Assembly (NCBI GenBank): GCA_963807975.1
Contig: CAWEDV010000001.1
Coordinates: forward strand, 1,736,001 to 1,800,000
DNA length: 64,000 nucleotides
Reading direction: 5' to 3'
From: JAACFF01 sp963807975
GTDB taxonomy: Bacteria; Chloroflexota; Anaerolineae; Promineifilales; Promineifilaceae
Part shown: one piece after another, positions 26,821 through 36,619 of the stretch
Layout of the letters: each line of letters begins with the position of its first letter
How positions within the stretch are numbered: position 1 is the stretch's first letter
The notes under the pieces: generated by a model
Databases searched by the model: none
Told to the model about the DNA's origin: nothing
What the model saw: the letters and a program-made list of their open reading frames with translations, nothing else
Position numbers and translations under genes: made by a program

Positions 26821-27981
26821 CTAGCCGCTAAAGAAATCGCCTAAGGCGTTCTTAAGCTGACCCAAAATTCCTTTCTCGCGCTGGGGGATCACTTCTTTCC
26901 CCAGCGTTTGAGCAAGTTCCCCAAACAAGCGCTCTTGCTCTTCGGTTAGGCTCTTTGGAATCGCGACTTGGATGACCACATGCTGGTCTCCGCGGCCCAT
27001 GGGAGATCCTCGCCCACTGCGATCGAGACGAGGCACACCTTTGCCTCGCAGGCGAAATACCTTACCGGATTGAGTACCTGCCGGAACCACCAACTCTTCT
27101 TCACCATCAATCGTGGGTACGGAGATTTCATCACCCAACGTTGCCTGAGCGACGTTAACTTGAAGATCAAGCCAAATATCGTCTCCACGACGTTGGAAAT
27201 ATTCATGCTTCCGCACACGTAAGACAACAAAGAGGTTCCCTGGAGGCCCTCCAAAGATTCCAGGCGCCCCTTCCCCTGTAAGACGAATTTGAGTGTCACT
27301 GTCTACACCTGGCGGAACTTTAACAGTTTTTGTGACCGTACGCTGGATCTGTTTTCGCCCATGACATTGAGTACATGGTTCGGAGATAATTTCGCCTGAG
27401 CCGTTACACTGCGGGCAGGTCGTAACATTGACGAAAGAACCGAGTATTGACTGCTGTACCCGCCTCACTTCACCCGAGCCGCTGCAGGTCGGGCAGGATA
27501 TAGGCGAAGTACCCGGTTCCGCCCCGTTACCATTACAACGGTCGCAAACTTCCGGTCTATTAACCTCAATTTCCCGCTCCACCCCAAAAACAGCTTCTTC
27601 GAATGGAATCGTTAAATCATATCGAAGGTCTGCGCCGCGTCGCGGACCACGCCGCTGCTTCCTTCTTCCGCCGAAAGCACCGCCAAAAAACTCTTCGAAA
27701 ATATCGGCTACGCTTCCAAAGTCGGAACCAAAGCCAGAGAAACCGGCGCCGCCATTATTGACGCCCGCATGTCCGAATCGATCATATGCTGACCGCTTCT
27801 GATCATCAGACAAAACTTCATAAGCTTCGCTGATCTCCTTGAAGCGCTCGCCAGCATCAGGATCATTATTGACATCCGGATGGTATTGGCGCGCCAAGCC
27901 GCGGTATGCCTTCTTCAATTCACCCTGGGTCACACCGCGCGATACGCCCAGTACCTCATAGTAATCTCGTTTACTTGCCAT
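26821..27981 (-). CDS. dnaJ: Chaperone DnaJ
   Basis: 386 residues, type I DnaJ. The J domain (1-70) contains HPD in RQYHPDVN, followed by a Gly/Phe-rich linker (FSGFGSDFGSVADIF). Four zinc-binding CxxCxGxG-like repeats lie at about 140-205 (CDRCNGNG, CPTCSGSG, CPQCNGSG, CTQCHGRK). The client-binding beta domains and dimerisation tail complete it. The fourth repeat departs from CxxCxGxG in its last residue but keeps both Cys. DnaJ delivers clients to DnaK and stimulates ATP hydrolysis. It lies 75 bases after dnaK and is under the CIRCE-controlled promoter. Confidence 0.97.
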   Translation of the reverse strand: MASKRDYYEVLGVSRGVTQGELKKAYRGLARQYHPDVNNDPDAGERFKEISEAYEVLSDDQKRSAYDRFGHAGVNNGGAGFSGFGSDFGSVADIFEEFFGGAFGGRRKQRRGPRRGADLRYDLTIPFEEAVFGVEREIEVNRPEVCDRCNGNGAEPGTSPISCPTCSGSGEVRRVQQSILGSFVNVTTCPQCNGSGEIISEPCTQCHGRKQIQRTVTKTVKVPPGVDSDTQIRLTGEGAPGIFGGPPGNLFVVLRVRKHEYFQRRGDDIWLDLQVNVAQATLGDEISVPTIDGEEELVVPAGTQSGKVFRLRGKGVPRLDRSGRGSPMGRGDQHVVIQVAIPKSLTEEQERLFGELAQTLGKEVIPQREKGILGQLKNALGDFFSG

Positions 27982-28056
27982 AAAATGTCCGGTAGCCAGA
28001 TTTGAATTGGTCCATCCCCCTAAGAATGGACCAATCTATCTTTCCGTCAAGATCAC

Positions 28057-29976
28057 TTATTCGTCGCTAAATTCGCCTTCGATAACATCCTCATCGGGAG
28101 CGGATCCCGCTTCAGGACCGGGCTCCCCATCAGGGGCTGCCCCAGGACCGCCTTCAGGACCTGGACCTTGTTGCTGTTGGTAAAGAGCAGCACCCGCTTC
28201 TTGCATCACAGCCTGCAGCTGTTCGCTGGTCGATTTAATAGCCTCGAGATCGCCACTTTCTAAAGCAGATTTGGTAGCATCAATTTGGCTTTGGACAGAA
28301 GCTTTGCTTGCCTCAGGCAGTTTCTCACCGTTTTCAGAAAGGAATTTTTCGGCGCTATACACGGTTGAATCAGCCACATTTACCGATTCAACAGACTCCT
28401 TGCGCTGTCTATCCTCAGCAGCATGCTTCTCAGCGTCGGAAACCATTCCATCGATCTCTGAATCAGTCAAACCGCTGGAAGGGATAATCTGCATCGCTTG
28501 TTCGCGACCTGTTGCCTTATCCTTGGCATTTACGTGCAAGATGCCATCAGCATTAATATCAAAAGTTACTTCGATTTGAGGGACACCGCGCGGCGCAGGC
28601 GGAATGCCATCCAAGATAAATTTGCCCAAGCTCTTGTTATCAGGAGCCATGGGTCTTTCACCTTGGACCACATGGATTTCAACCTGCGTCTGGCTGTCGG
28701 CAGCAGTTGAGAACACCTGACTTTTCTTCGTGGGGATCGTCGTATTGCGCTCGATCAGCGGCGTGGCTACACTGCCCAGGGTCTCGATACCTAAAGTTAG
28801 TGGGGTAACATCTAAGAGCAGCACATCTTTCACATCACCGCCCAACACTCCTGCTTGAATCGCCGCGCCCAAACCAACAACCTCATCTGGATTCACACCT
28901 TTATGCGGCTCTCTGCCAAAGAACTCCTTGACGGCATCTTGAATCGCCGGCATACGGGTCATACCACCGACCAGGATTACCTCGGTAACATCAGACAAGG
29001 AAACACCGGCATCCTTCAAAGCGAGACGGCAAGGCTCAATAGATTTCTTAACCAATTCTTCAGTCAGTTGGTTTAATTTGGCACGGGTCAAGGTCAAATT
29101 AAGATGCTTTGGACCCGTTGCATCGGCCGTTATATAGGGCAGGTTTAGCTCAGTTTGCATCGTGGTTGACAGTTCAATCTTGGCTTTTTCCGATGCTTCG
29201 CGCAGTCTTTGTAGCGCCTGGCGATCATTTCGCAGATCAATCCCTTCCTGCATTTTGAACTGCTCGGCAGCCCAATCAATGATTTTTTGGTCAAAATCAT
29301 CGCCACCCAGGAAAGTGTTGCCATTGGTCGATTTCACCTCAAACACGCCATCACCCACTTCCAAAATGGAAATATCGAAAGTTCCACCGCCAAGATCATA
29401 AACGGCAATCATCTCATCCTTGTCATTGCCGACGCCATAGGCCAGAGCAGAAGCGGTTGGCTCGTTGACAATTCTCATGACCTCCAAGCCAGCGATCTTT
29501 CCAGCGTCCTTGGTAGCCTGACGCTGGCTGTCATTGAAGTAAGCAGGGACTGTAATAACAGCCTGGGTAACTGGTTGGCCAAGGTATGCTTCAGCATCAC
29601 CTTTGATTTTCTGCAAGATCATCGCCGAAATTTCTGGTGGAGAATATTCGCGAGAATTCATCACCACACGAACGTCATCATTTGATGCTTTACGAATATC
29701 ATATGGCACATACTTCTGAGCACGAGTAACCTCGGCATCGTCGAATTTCCGTCCCATAAATCGTTTCACGGAAAAAACAGTGTTTTCAGGATTAATAACT
29801 GCCTGTCGTTTGGCCACCTGGCCTACTAGACGTTCGCCTGTCTTTGGATTTACTGCCACAACCGATGGGAACAGACGGCTGCCTTCCGCACTGGGAATGA
29901 CGACCGGCTCACCACCTTCCATAACAGCTACAACAGAATTAGTTGTTCCCAAGTCAATTCCAATAATTTTGCCCAT
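28057..29976 (-). CDS. dnaK: Chaperone DnaK (Hsp70)
   Basis: 639 residues from the ATG at 29976 (MGKIIGIDLGTTNS), with AAGGAAAA upstream. An upstream in-frame ATG at 30000 has no better site. It has all Hsp70 signatures: IDLGTTNS, IAVYDLGGGTFDIS, VILVGGMTRMPAIQ, the linker DVLLLDVTPLTLG, a substrate-binding beta domain and a helical lid. The tail is rich in Gly, Pro and Glu and ends EGEFSDE, in place of the proteobacterial EEVKD. It lies in the order hrcA-grpE-dnaK-dnaJ. Confidence 0.97.
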   Translation of the reverse strand: MGKIIGIDLGTTNSVVAVMEGGEPVVIPSAEGSRLFPSVVAVNPKTGERLVGQVAKRQAVINPENTVFSVKRFMGRKFDDAEVTRAQKYVPYDIRKASNDDVRVVMNSREYSPPEISAMILQKIKGDAEAYLGQPVTQAVITVPAYFNDSQRQATKDAGKIAGLEVMRIVNEPTASALAYGVGNDKDEMIAVYDLGGGTFDISILEVGDGVFEVKSTNGNTFLGGDDFDQKIIDWAAEQFKMQEGIDLRNDRQALQRLREASEKAKIELSTTMQTELNLPYITADATGPKHLNLTLTRAKLNQLTEELVKKSIEPCRLALKDAGVSLSDVTEVILVGGMTRMPAIQDAVKEFFGREPHKGVNPDEVVGLGAAIQAGVLGGDVKDVLLLDVTPLTLGIETLGSVATPLIERNTTIPTKKSQVFSTAADSQTQVEIHVVQGERPMAPDNKSLGKFILDGIPPAPRGVPQIEVTFDINADGILHVNAKDKATGREQAMQIIPSSGLTDSEIDGMVSDAEKHAAEDRQRKESVESVNVADSTVYSAEKFLSENGEKLPEASKASVQSQIDATKSALESGDLEAIKSTSEQLQAVMQEAGAALYQQQQGPGPEGGPGAAPDGEPGPEAGSAPDEDVIEGEFSDE

Positions 29977-30036
29977 TTTATTTTCCTTGTTCAGTTTCAA
30001 GTCCCCGGCACCCTTGTCTGGGGAAATTAAATTACA

Positions 30037-30588
30037 TTATTCAGCTACAAATACGAGTGCTGGCCTAACTACCCTATCACCGACCTGGTAGCCCTTAATC
30101 ATCTCACGTGTCACCGTGCCACTTTCATATTCTTCTGATGGTTCCTGAGCTAGTGCGTCATGGTAATTGGGATCAAATGGTTGTCCCACAGCCTCGATCT
30201 CTTTTACATTGAGGCTTTCTAAAATATTTAGAAACTTGCGCTGCACCAGTTCAATCCCCTCAAACCATTTATCCTCACCAATGTCCTTAGGCACGCTTTC
30301 GATGGCACGACTAAAGTCATCAAGCACGGGTAACAGTTTTAGAACCAAATCTGCATTGGCATTGGTATATACTGCCACTTGCTGTTTTTCAAAACGCTTG
30401 CGCGCATTGGACAATTCTGCCTGAGCCCGCAGGAAACTATCTAAATTCTTTGAAGCCTCTTCTTTGGCGGCTGTTAATTGATCCTCAATAGATGGTTCCT
30501 CGACAACATCAGCTTCTTGTTCCTGCTCCTCATCAATACCAGCCATTTCTTCGGCTGGAATATTCTCATTTGCTTTTTCTTCGCTCAC
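30037..30588 (-). CDS. grpE: Nucleotide exchange factor GrpE
   Basis: 183 residues, GTG start whose GTGA overlaps the hrcA stop by four bases, indicating coupled translation. A very acidic N-terminal tail (about 45 residues) is followed by the long dimerisation helix (LDSFLRAQAELSNARKRFEKQ), then the four-helix region and the C-terminal beta wing (FDPNYHDALAQE, MIKGYQVGDRVVRPALVFVAE). GrpE releases ADP from DnaK. The acidic tail is common in this family. Confidence 0.95.
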   Translation of the reverse strand: MSEEKANENIPAEEMAGIDEEQEQEADVVEEPSIEDQLTAAKEEASKNLDSFLRAQAELSNARKRFEKQQVAVYTNANADLVLKLLPVLDDFSRAIESVPKDIGEDKWFEGIELVQRKFLNILESLNVKEIEAVGQPFDPNYHDALAQEPSEEYESGTVTREMIKGYQVGDRVVRPALVFVAE

Positions 30589-31649
30589 CTGTTTAATTCC
30601 TCGTCTTCCTGTATTTCTTGCTGAAATGGATCAGCGTAATAATCATAAACAAAGTTGCTCATTAAATCGGCAATATAGCGCACGGCGGCTACATTTCGCC
30701 CATAAGGCATACGCGTTGGGCCGATGACAGCAACGGTTCCGCTGAAATCATCCGGCACCCCATAGCGCGAAAGAATTATGGTACAGTCCTTTAATTCTTC
30801 CCATCGGCCGTCGCCACCGATTACCACCTGTACGCCGCTGGCTTCGGGGACCATGGATTGTGAAATTACATTCGCCAATAGCGTTCTTTCTTCCAAAACA
30901 CGAACCGCTTGACGAGTACCCGCATCTTCCAAGAGATTAATCAGTCCATCCCGGTAGATATCGCTAATCGAACGATTGTCGGACCGTCCCAAAATATCCA
31001 GAATCAGGCGCGTTACTTCAAATTCCAAGGTGTCCAATTGCCCTAGGTGGCGCTTGATTTCATCAAAAGTTGCATTTTCGAACAAGACATTGAGGTGGTC
31101 TGCAACCGTACTCAGTCTAGCCTGCGGCAAAGACTCGGCCAAGGTCAGCATTTGCTGCTTCACTTCGCCACTGTGCATCACAAGGACCAGTAAAACCATC
31201 CGCCCTTGGGTAGCAATCAACTGTAAATGCTTGTAACGATTGGCCCTTGAACGTGGTGCAGTCACAAAACTGGCACCATGCGATGTGCGCGCCAACGTCG
31301 CTGCCGCCAACTGCATCCACTGATTAATCTCTAGTCGAGCTTGGTGGAATTGGTGCCGGATCATTTGCTGCTCATGAACCGGCAAATGAAACTCCCGCAA
31401 TAATTTTTGCACGAAATAGCGGTATCCAAGCTCCGTCGGAATACGCCCACCAGAAGTATGCTGCTGCATTAGGTAGCCAAGCTCACCCAGCACAGACAAC
31501 TCGTTGCGTACAGTGGCTGAACTAACGTCCAGATCAAACTGCATAACAAGAGTTTTTGAACCAACTGGTTGACCGGTCTCAATATAGCTTCTAACGACTA
31601 AACCTAGTATTGATTCCTGACGCTCGCTCAGCGTGTCTAAAATCATCAT
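30585..31649 (-). CDS. hrcA: Heat-inducible transcription repressor HrcA
   Basis: 354 residues. An N-terminal winged helix (SERQESILGLVVRSYIETGQPVGSKTL, SSATVRNELSVLGELGYL) is followed by the GAF-like core and dimerisation regions, including VIGPTRMPYGRNVAAVRYIA. HrcA binds the CIRCE element and represses the operon; misfolded protein titrates GroEL and relieves repression. The CIRCE sequence is present upstream, so the circuit is autoregulatory. The ATG at 31649 has no clear Shine-Dalgarno sequence. Confidence 0.95.
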   Translation of the reverse strand: MMILDTLSERQESILGLVVRSYIETGQPVGSKTLVMQFDLDVSSATVRNELSVLGELGYLMQQHTSGGRIPTELGYRYFVQKLLREFHLPVHEQQMIRHQFHQARLEINQWMQLAAATLARTSHGASFVTAPRSRANRYKHLQLIATQGRMVLLVLVMHSGEVKQQMLTLAESLPQARLSTVADHLNVLFENATFDEIKRHLGQLDTLEFEVTRLILDILGRSDNRSISDIYRDGLINLLEDAGTRQAVRVLEERTLLANVISQSMVPEASGVQVVIGGDGRWEELKDCTIILSRYGVPDDFSGTVAVIGPTRMPYGRNVAAVRYIADLMSNFVYDYYADPFQQEIQEDEELNR

Positions 31650-31724
31650 TCATACAAGCTGGAGACTTGAGCCAAGCTCTAGTCTCCAACATCTAGCAAT
31701 CTAAAATGTAAGCTGCCAATTTTC

Positions 31725-31751
31725 CTGGCACTCGGCTTCCGAGAGTGCCAA
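31725..31751. promoter_or_regulatory. CIRCE operator of the hrcA operon
   Basis: Two 9-base arms, CTGGCACTC at 31725-31733 and GAGTGCCAA at 31743-31751, are separated by exactly 9 bases. The CIRCE consensus is TTAGCACTC-N9-GAGTGCTAA, so the inner seven bases of each arm fit except for one changed base (GCTAA to GCCAA and its mate). It lies just downstream of the expected transcription start, where HrcA blocks RNA polymerase. Confidence 0.93.
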
Positions 31752-31766
31752 GCAGCCTCATCAATT

Positions 31767-31795
31767 ATCATAGCATGCCCGTAGATCAAGGTCAA
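31767..31795 (-). promoter_or_regulatory. Sigma-A promoter of hrcA-grpE-dnaK-dnaJ-prmA
   Basis: On the minus strand TTGACC (31795-31790), a 17-base spacer and TATGAT (31772-31767) form a near-consensus promoter, with the start expected near 31760, immediately upstream of CIRCE. Confidence 0.88.
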
Positions 31796-31825
31796 TAAGA
31801 ACAACGTTAGATTATGCGCGATAAA

Positions 31826-33358
31826 TTATGAAAGGGATTCGGCCGATTTTATGGGTTCTTCTGACGACAGATCAACTGTAGGATTTTGGTCGCTGCTTAT
31901 AGGTGCCGCGGCATCAAGCTCAGCTTTTGGGGTATTTCGTGCCACTTTGCGTTTTTCTTTAGGGCGAAACAACTGCCATATGGTGCGCAGCAATATCTTG
32001 GTATCCAGTAGGATCGACCAATGTTCTGAATACCAAAGATCATACTTAGTGCGTTCGATAATTGATGTATCTCCACGCATACCACTAATCTGGGCCCATC
32101 CGGTCATCCCAGCCTTCTCGCGATGTCGCTCCATATAGCGCGGTACTATTTTTTGGAACTGTTCGACATAGTGAGCTTGTTCAGGTCGTGGGCCTACAAG
32201 GCTCATTTCACCTAACAAAACGTTGACAAAGTTTGGCAATTCATCGAGCTCAAATCGACGTAGATAAGTTCCCAGTTTTGTCTGGCGCGGATCATCCTCC
32301 GTGGTCCAGCCTGGACCATCCTTCTCAGCATCCGTACGCATCGACCGGAACTTAATCATCATGAATTTCCGTCCGTCCAAGCTCATTCGTGGTTGGACGA
32401 AGAACACTGGCCCAGGAGATTCCAGCTTAATGGCTACGGCCGTAAACAACATGATGGGGGATAAGAAAACCAAAGCGAGAACTGATCCCACCAAATCAAT
32501 GATGCGTTTAAAAATCAGTAAATAGCCCCGCAGCGCAAAATCGCGTACTGACAGCAGTGGCAAACCGCCCAAATCATCTATCGTAGCTTGTGACGTCACA
32601 AACTGGAAAATATCGGGGAATACTTTCACGGTCACGCGGCCTCGTTCGCAGTATGAAACAACGCGCATGGCCTCGCGATGCCCCTGCTCTGGAATAGCAA
32701 CGATAACCTCGTCGATAGACAATTCCTCAATCAATTCAGGCAGATCCTCGGGGACACCTAGAATGGGCACGCCTAATATTTCTATTTCATCACCATCACC
32801 ATTAATGATACCGACGATTTCATAACCCAACTGCGGTGACCAGAGTATGCGCTGCAGCATAAAACGTGCCGTTTCACCGGTACCTACGACCAACAGGCGA
32901 TCCCTGCCCAAACCACGATCACGCAGCCAATTACGAACCGTCTGGTGCAGCATACGGCCGATAACAATATATATGATGGCCAGCAGCCAGGAATAAGCGT
33001 ACATAGCCCGAGGATAATTGCCGATGGCATCATTGTCTTTGAACAACAGTGTGGACAAAGCCACAGCAATGAGGGTCCCGATAGTTACTGCAGCAATAAC
33101 GTAATAAATCTGATCGACGCGCGAAACCGCGCGTGGGATATAGTATTGGCGATAATAGAAAAGGGTTGCCATAATAGCCATAACCTGCAGGAATAGAAAA
33201 CCCGCATAAGCAGTTATGGGATAGACGGTGCTCAATTCTTCCGGCCATGCCAGGTTTATGCGCAGCCAGTAGGCCGTACCAAAGGCAAGCACAATCATGG
33301 CTGCGTCCAGCAGCAGCAGCGTAAAGGTGTAGACTGTGCGAATTTTCTGATTATTCAT
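31826..33358 (-). CDS. Undecaprenyl-phosphate sugar-1-phosphate transferase (exopolysaccharide initiation)
   Basis: 510 residues. Five transmembrane helices and a CoA-binding-like Rossmann segment (VGTGETARFMLQRI) make up the N-terminal half. The C-terminal half is the catalytic bacterial sugar transferase domain: KRIIDLVGSVLALVFLSP, the KFRSMR motif, RRFELDELPNFVNVL and GPRPE. Enzymes of this WbaP/WcaJ type attach a hexose-1-phosphate to undecaprenyl phosphate, starting a polysaccharide repeat. The tail is rich in Lys, Asp and Ser. It is monocistronic, downstream-adjacent to the heat-shock promoter region, and divergent from the protease gene. Confidence 0.92.
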   Translation of the reverse strand: MNNQKIRTVYTFTLLLLDAAMIVLAFGTAYWLRINLAWPEELSTVYPITAYAGFLFLQVMAIMATLFYYRQYYIPRAVSRVDQIYYVIAAVTIGTLIAVALSTLLFKDNDAIGNYPRAMYAYSWLLAIIYIVIGRMLHQTVRNWLRDRGLGRDRLLVVGTGETARFMLQRILWSPQLGYEIVGIINGDGDEIEILGVPILGVPEDLPELIEELSIDEVIVAIPEQGHREAMRVVSYCERGRVTVKVFPDIFQFVTSQATIDDLGGLPLLSVRDFALRGYLLIFKRIIDLVGSVLALVFLSPIMLFTAVAIKLESPGPVFFVQPRMSLDGRKFMMIKFRSMRTDAEKDGPGWTTEDDPRQTKLGTYLRRFELDELPNFVNVLLGEMSLVGPRPEQAHYVEQFQKIVPRYMERHREKAGMTGWAQISGMRGDTSIIERTKYDLWYSEHWSILLDTKILLRTIWQLFRPKEKRKVARNTPKAELDAAAPISSDQNPTVDLSSEEPIKSAESLS

Positions 33359-33603
33359 CGCAATACTTGATAGTTGTCCTATGGAATCAAGACGAGTTAA
33401 TTTTTATTCTAACAAAATGGTCAATCGTGTCCAAGACCTTATCCCTTCGCAATAACCGCGCTCAGGCATCTCTTAACCTACGCCAACGTCATACTAATAC
33501 AAGGATCGTATTATTGCACAGGGTTCCAGTGGAAATCTTCTGGAATATAAGGTCTGATGATTGAAAAACAATCCTTCAGTCTCCCAAAAGGTAGAGGAGT
33601 TCT

Positions 33604-34830
33604 ATGATGAAATATCGTTTTGCCGTCATCATCGTCGGTTTAATCGCACTGCTGGTGAGCTTTAATGCAGGGTACCTGGTGGGACAATCACCTGTCGCCC
33701 CATTTCAAGCCTTCCCTTCCTCATCCCGTTCACAAGAGAGTGATGAAGCATTTGCCCCATTTTGGGAGGTATATGATCTGGTTCAGGCGCGTTACTATGA
33801 ACAGCCCGTAGACGATGACTTACTGGCTGAGGGCGCGATCAATGGTCTTTTGGAAACACTCGATGATCCCCATACACGCTACCTCTCTCCTATTGACGAG
33901 GTCGCCGAAAGACAGCGTTTTGATGGTGAGCTAACCGGCATAGGCGTTGAAGTGACAAGTGAAGATGGACTGATCACGGTGGTATCACCCATCGACGGCA
34001 CACCTGCCTTTGAAGCGGGCCTGCAACCGGGCGATATCTTGCGCGAAGCGGATGGCGTGGATTTGACTGATATGAGCGTCATGGAAGCAGCCCTCTTAAT
34101 TCGTGGTCCCATTGGGACAACCGTAGCCATAACGATCGAGCGCGATGGCGAGACTTTCACCGTAGATATCAAGAGGGACGTACTGAAAATAGACAGTGTG
34201 CGCGGAGAAATCTTGGAAGAGAATCTTGCCTATGTGCGCCTCAACCAGTTTGGCACACGTACTTCAGAAGAGCTCGACAATGTATTGGCAGATTTACTGG
34301 CCCAGAATCCCGATGGTCTTATTCTCGATTTACGACGAAATCCGGGCGGCGAACTAAACGCTGTGGTGGACATTGCCGATGAGTTTCTTCCAGAAAGCAT
34401 CGTGCTAGTTCAAGAGTTTGCCGATGGTATTGAGCGTGAATTCAGTGCCAGTGATAAAGGGATTGCCGAGGAAATTCCCATGGTTATCCTCATCGATGAA
34501 GGGAGCGCCAGTGCATCTGAGGTCTTGGCAGGAGCGATCCGTGACCATGACCGGGGTATTCTTATTGGTGAAAAATCATTCGGCAAAGGAACGATTCAAT
34601 CGTGGCAAGAACTGAGCAACGGCGGAGGTCTGCGAATCACCTTTGCCCGCTGGCTAACCCCTGACGAAATCTGGGTCCATCAAGAAGGTTTGGAGCCTGA
34701 TATTACCGTGTCACTACCCGAGGTTGAAAACATCGATGACTTTACGGATACCCAGCTTCAAGCAGCTATCGATTACTTGCTGGGCAAGCAGCTAATTGAA
34801 GAAGATAAGGATAACGCGTCTGACACCTAA
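33604..34830 (+). CDS. C-terminal processing peptidase (S41, CtpA-like)
   Basis: 408 residues. An N-terminal signal anchor (FAVIIVGLIALLVSFNAGYLVGQ) is followed by a short N domain (DDPHTRYLSP), a PDZ domain at about 110-190, and the S41 protease core. The catalytic Ser is in GSASASEV at about residues 300-306 and the Lys in GEKSFGKGTIQ at about 325. It acts outside the membrane, cutting C-terminal tails of proteins. The ATG follows GAGGAG by 5 bases. Its stop overlaps the convergent recN stop by 4 bases, so the two transcripts must run into each other. Confidence 0.93.
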   Translation: MMKYRFAVIIVGLIALLVSFNAGYLVGQSPVAPFQAFPSSSRSQESDEAFAPFWEVYDLVQARYYEQPVDDDLLAEGAINGLLETLDDPHTRYLSPIDEVAERQRFDGELTGIGVEVTSEDGLITVVSPIDGTPAFEAGLQPGDILREADGVDLTDMSVMEAALLIRGPIGTTVAITIERDGETFTVDIKRDVLKIDSVRGEILEENLAYVRLNQFGTRTSEELDNVLADLLAQNPDGLILDLRRNPGGELNAVVDIADEFLPESIVLVQEFADGIEREFSASDKGIAEEIPMVILIDEGSASASEVLAGAIRDHDRGILIGEKSFGKGTIQSWQELSNGGGLRITFARWLTPDEIWVHQEGLEPDITVSLPEVENIDDFTDTQLQAAIDYLLGKQLIEEDKDNASDT

Positions 34831-36578
34831 CCTTTAAGAGGCCGGTTATCTTTCTTATCGCTGTTCACCTGGCGCAAGATCGCTTCGGCTCCACTTACCG
34901 CCGAGTCACCGCGCGTACCCAGCATGTCCGCCAGTTCACCGATCCGGCCAGAGACATCCAGGCTTGTCACCGAAGTGCTGGTACGGCCGTTAATGATATG
35001 TTTGCTAACATGGAAATGGATATCCCCATACCCCGCCAGCTGTGGAAGATGGGTGACGACGATCACCTGGTGGTTGCCAACGGCCGTTAATCGCCACAGT
35101 TTTCGCCCAACCACACTGCCAACTCGTCCACCTATGCCCTGGTCGATCTCATCAAAGATCAAGGTCGGTGTGCGATCAACATCAGCCAGAGCAGTCTTTA
35201 GAGCAAGCATTAATCTGGCTGTCTCCCCACCACTTGCTACTTTGGCCACCGGCTTCAGCGGTTCCCCGGGATTAGTGGAGATAAGAAACTCGGCGCGATC
35301 GATTCCTGTTGCATCAAAGGCATAGCGTGCATCCTCGACGTACGCGCCGTGTTCATCTGGCTCTCTGCTGAATTGAACTTCAAATCGAGTGCCCGCTAAC
35401 TGTAGATCGTTCAACTGCTGCTCAACGGTCAACGACAATTTCTGCGCAGCTTTGTGTCTTTTATTTGAAAGTTCACCCCCCATCTGCCCTATTCGGCGCA
35501 GCAGTTGATCCTCTTTCTTCTCTAGTTCGGCCGTCCGTTCTTCATTTTGGCTTATTTGATCAAGCTCAGATTTTGCCTTGTCTCGTGCGGACAAAATATT
35601 ACCAACGTTGTCTCCGTACTTTCTTTTGAGCGTATTGATTAGCTCGAGGCGTTCCTCGACTTCATTCAAACGTTGGGGATTAAATTCCAGCCGCTGTTGG
35701 TAATTTTGGACGTCGGCGGCCAGCTCACTCAATTGGAATGAGATCCCTTGTAGATCTTCTACCAGTGAAGATTTTGATTGATCTAAGCGAGACAGTTGGC
35801 TCAGGGCTTTCTCTGCCTGGCCCATGAGATCGGTAGCTGCTGGGGTATCGTCTTCAAGCCCAATTAGCGCAGCCGAAATCTGCGCTGCCAGCCGGTTGAG
35901 TTGTTCAGCGTTGGCCAAACGTGTACGTTCATTCTTTAGGTCTTCTTCTTCGCCATCCTGCAGTTCAGCGGCATCGATTTCCGCAATTTGATAGCGCAGC
36001 ATATCAATACGCTGGGCGATTAGTCGTTCATCCCGCCTTAGGCTTGCCAGTTCTTTCTGTGTCAGGCGTAGGGATATTACCTTTGTAGATAGCAGACCTC
36101 GCTGGTCATCGAGCTCACCATAGGAATCGAGCAGTGGAAGATGCGCACGCGGTTTGAGAAGGGACAGGTGCTCTCCCTGGCCATGAATATCAACCAAAGG
36201 ATCGGCGATTTGTCGCAGCAAGGCCAGATTTACACTACGGCCATTTACCCGCGCTACGGCACGGCCGTTGGGTCTGATTTCACGCCCAACAGAGAGCAGA
36301 TTAGGATCGGCGTCTTCCAGGCCTTCTTTCTCTAGGATCGGCAGTATTAACTTTCCTACTGCCTCGGGCATTGTAAACGTTGCTTCAACAGTAGCTCGCT
36401 CACAGCCGGTGCGCACCATGCTTGAATCTGCTCGCCCTCCGAGTACCAAGGAGACAGCGTCGAGGATAATCGATTTCCCGGCCCCTGTTTCGCCGGTAAG
36501 AACCACAAAGCCATGAGCGAACTGCAGTTGCAGGTCATCTATTATTGCGAAATTACGTATGGAGAGTTCACTAAGCAT
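34827..36578 (-). CDS. recN: DNA repair protein RecN
   Basis: 583 residues, SMC-like. An N-terminal Walker A (GETGAGKSIILDA near residue 30) follows LSIRNFAIIDDLQL. Two long coiled-coil arms occupy about 160-370, and the C-terminal half holds the ABC signature region (KVASGGETARLMLALK) and Walker B (TLIFDEIDQGIGG). RecN is recruited to double-strand breaks and holds broken ends together. An LexA-type operator was not recognised upstream. The TPR/B-box gene lies 41 bases upstream on the same strand and may be co-transcribed. Confidence 0.95.
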   Translation of the reverse strand: MLSELSIRNFAIIDDLQLQFAHGFVVLTGETGAGKSIILDAVSLVLGGRADSSMVRTGCERATVEATFTMPEAVGKLILPILEKEGLEDADPNLLSVGREIRPNGRAVARVNGRSVNLALLRQIADPLVDIHGQGEHLSLLKPRAHLPLLDSYGELDDQRGLLSTKVISLRLTQKELASLRRDERLIAQRIDMLRYQIAEIDAAELQDGEEEDLKNERTRLANAEQLNRLAAQISAALIGLEDDTPAATDLMGQAEKALSQLSRLDQSKSSLVEDLQGISFQLSELAADVQNYQQRLEFNPQRLNEVEERLELINTLKRKYGDNVGNILSARDKAKSELDQISQNEERTAELEKKEDQLLRRIGQMGGELSNKRHKAAQKLSLTVEQQLNDLQLAGTRFEVQFSREPDEHGAYVEDARYAFDATGIDRAEFLISTNPGEPLKPVAKVASGGETARLMLALKTALADVDRTPTLIFDEIDQGIGGRVGSVVGRKLWRLTAVGNHQVIVVTHLPQLAGYGDIHFHVSKHIINGRTSTSVTSLDVSGRIGELADMLGTRGDSAVSGAEAILRQVNSDKKDNRPLKG

Positions 36579-36619
36579 TGATCGGAATCACCCCAGCAAG
36601 ATGAAAAGCTCAACAACCG

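Noticed and set aside
34827..34830. Terminator between the convergent protease gene and recN
   Set aside because: The stop codons overlap by 4 bases and no hairpin was found.
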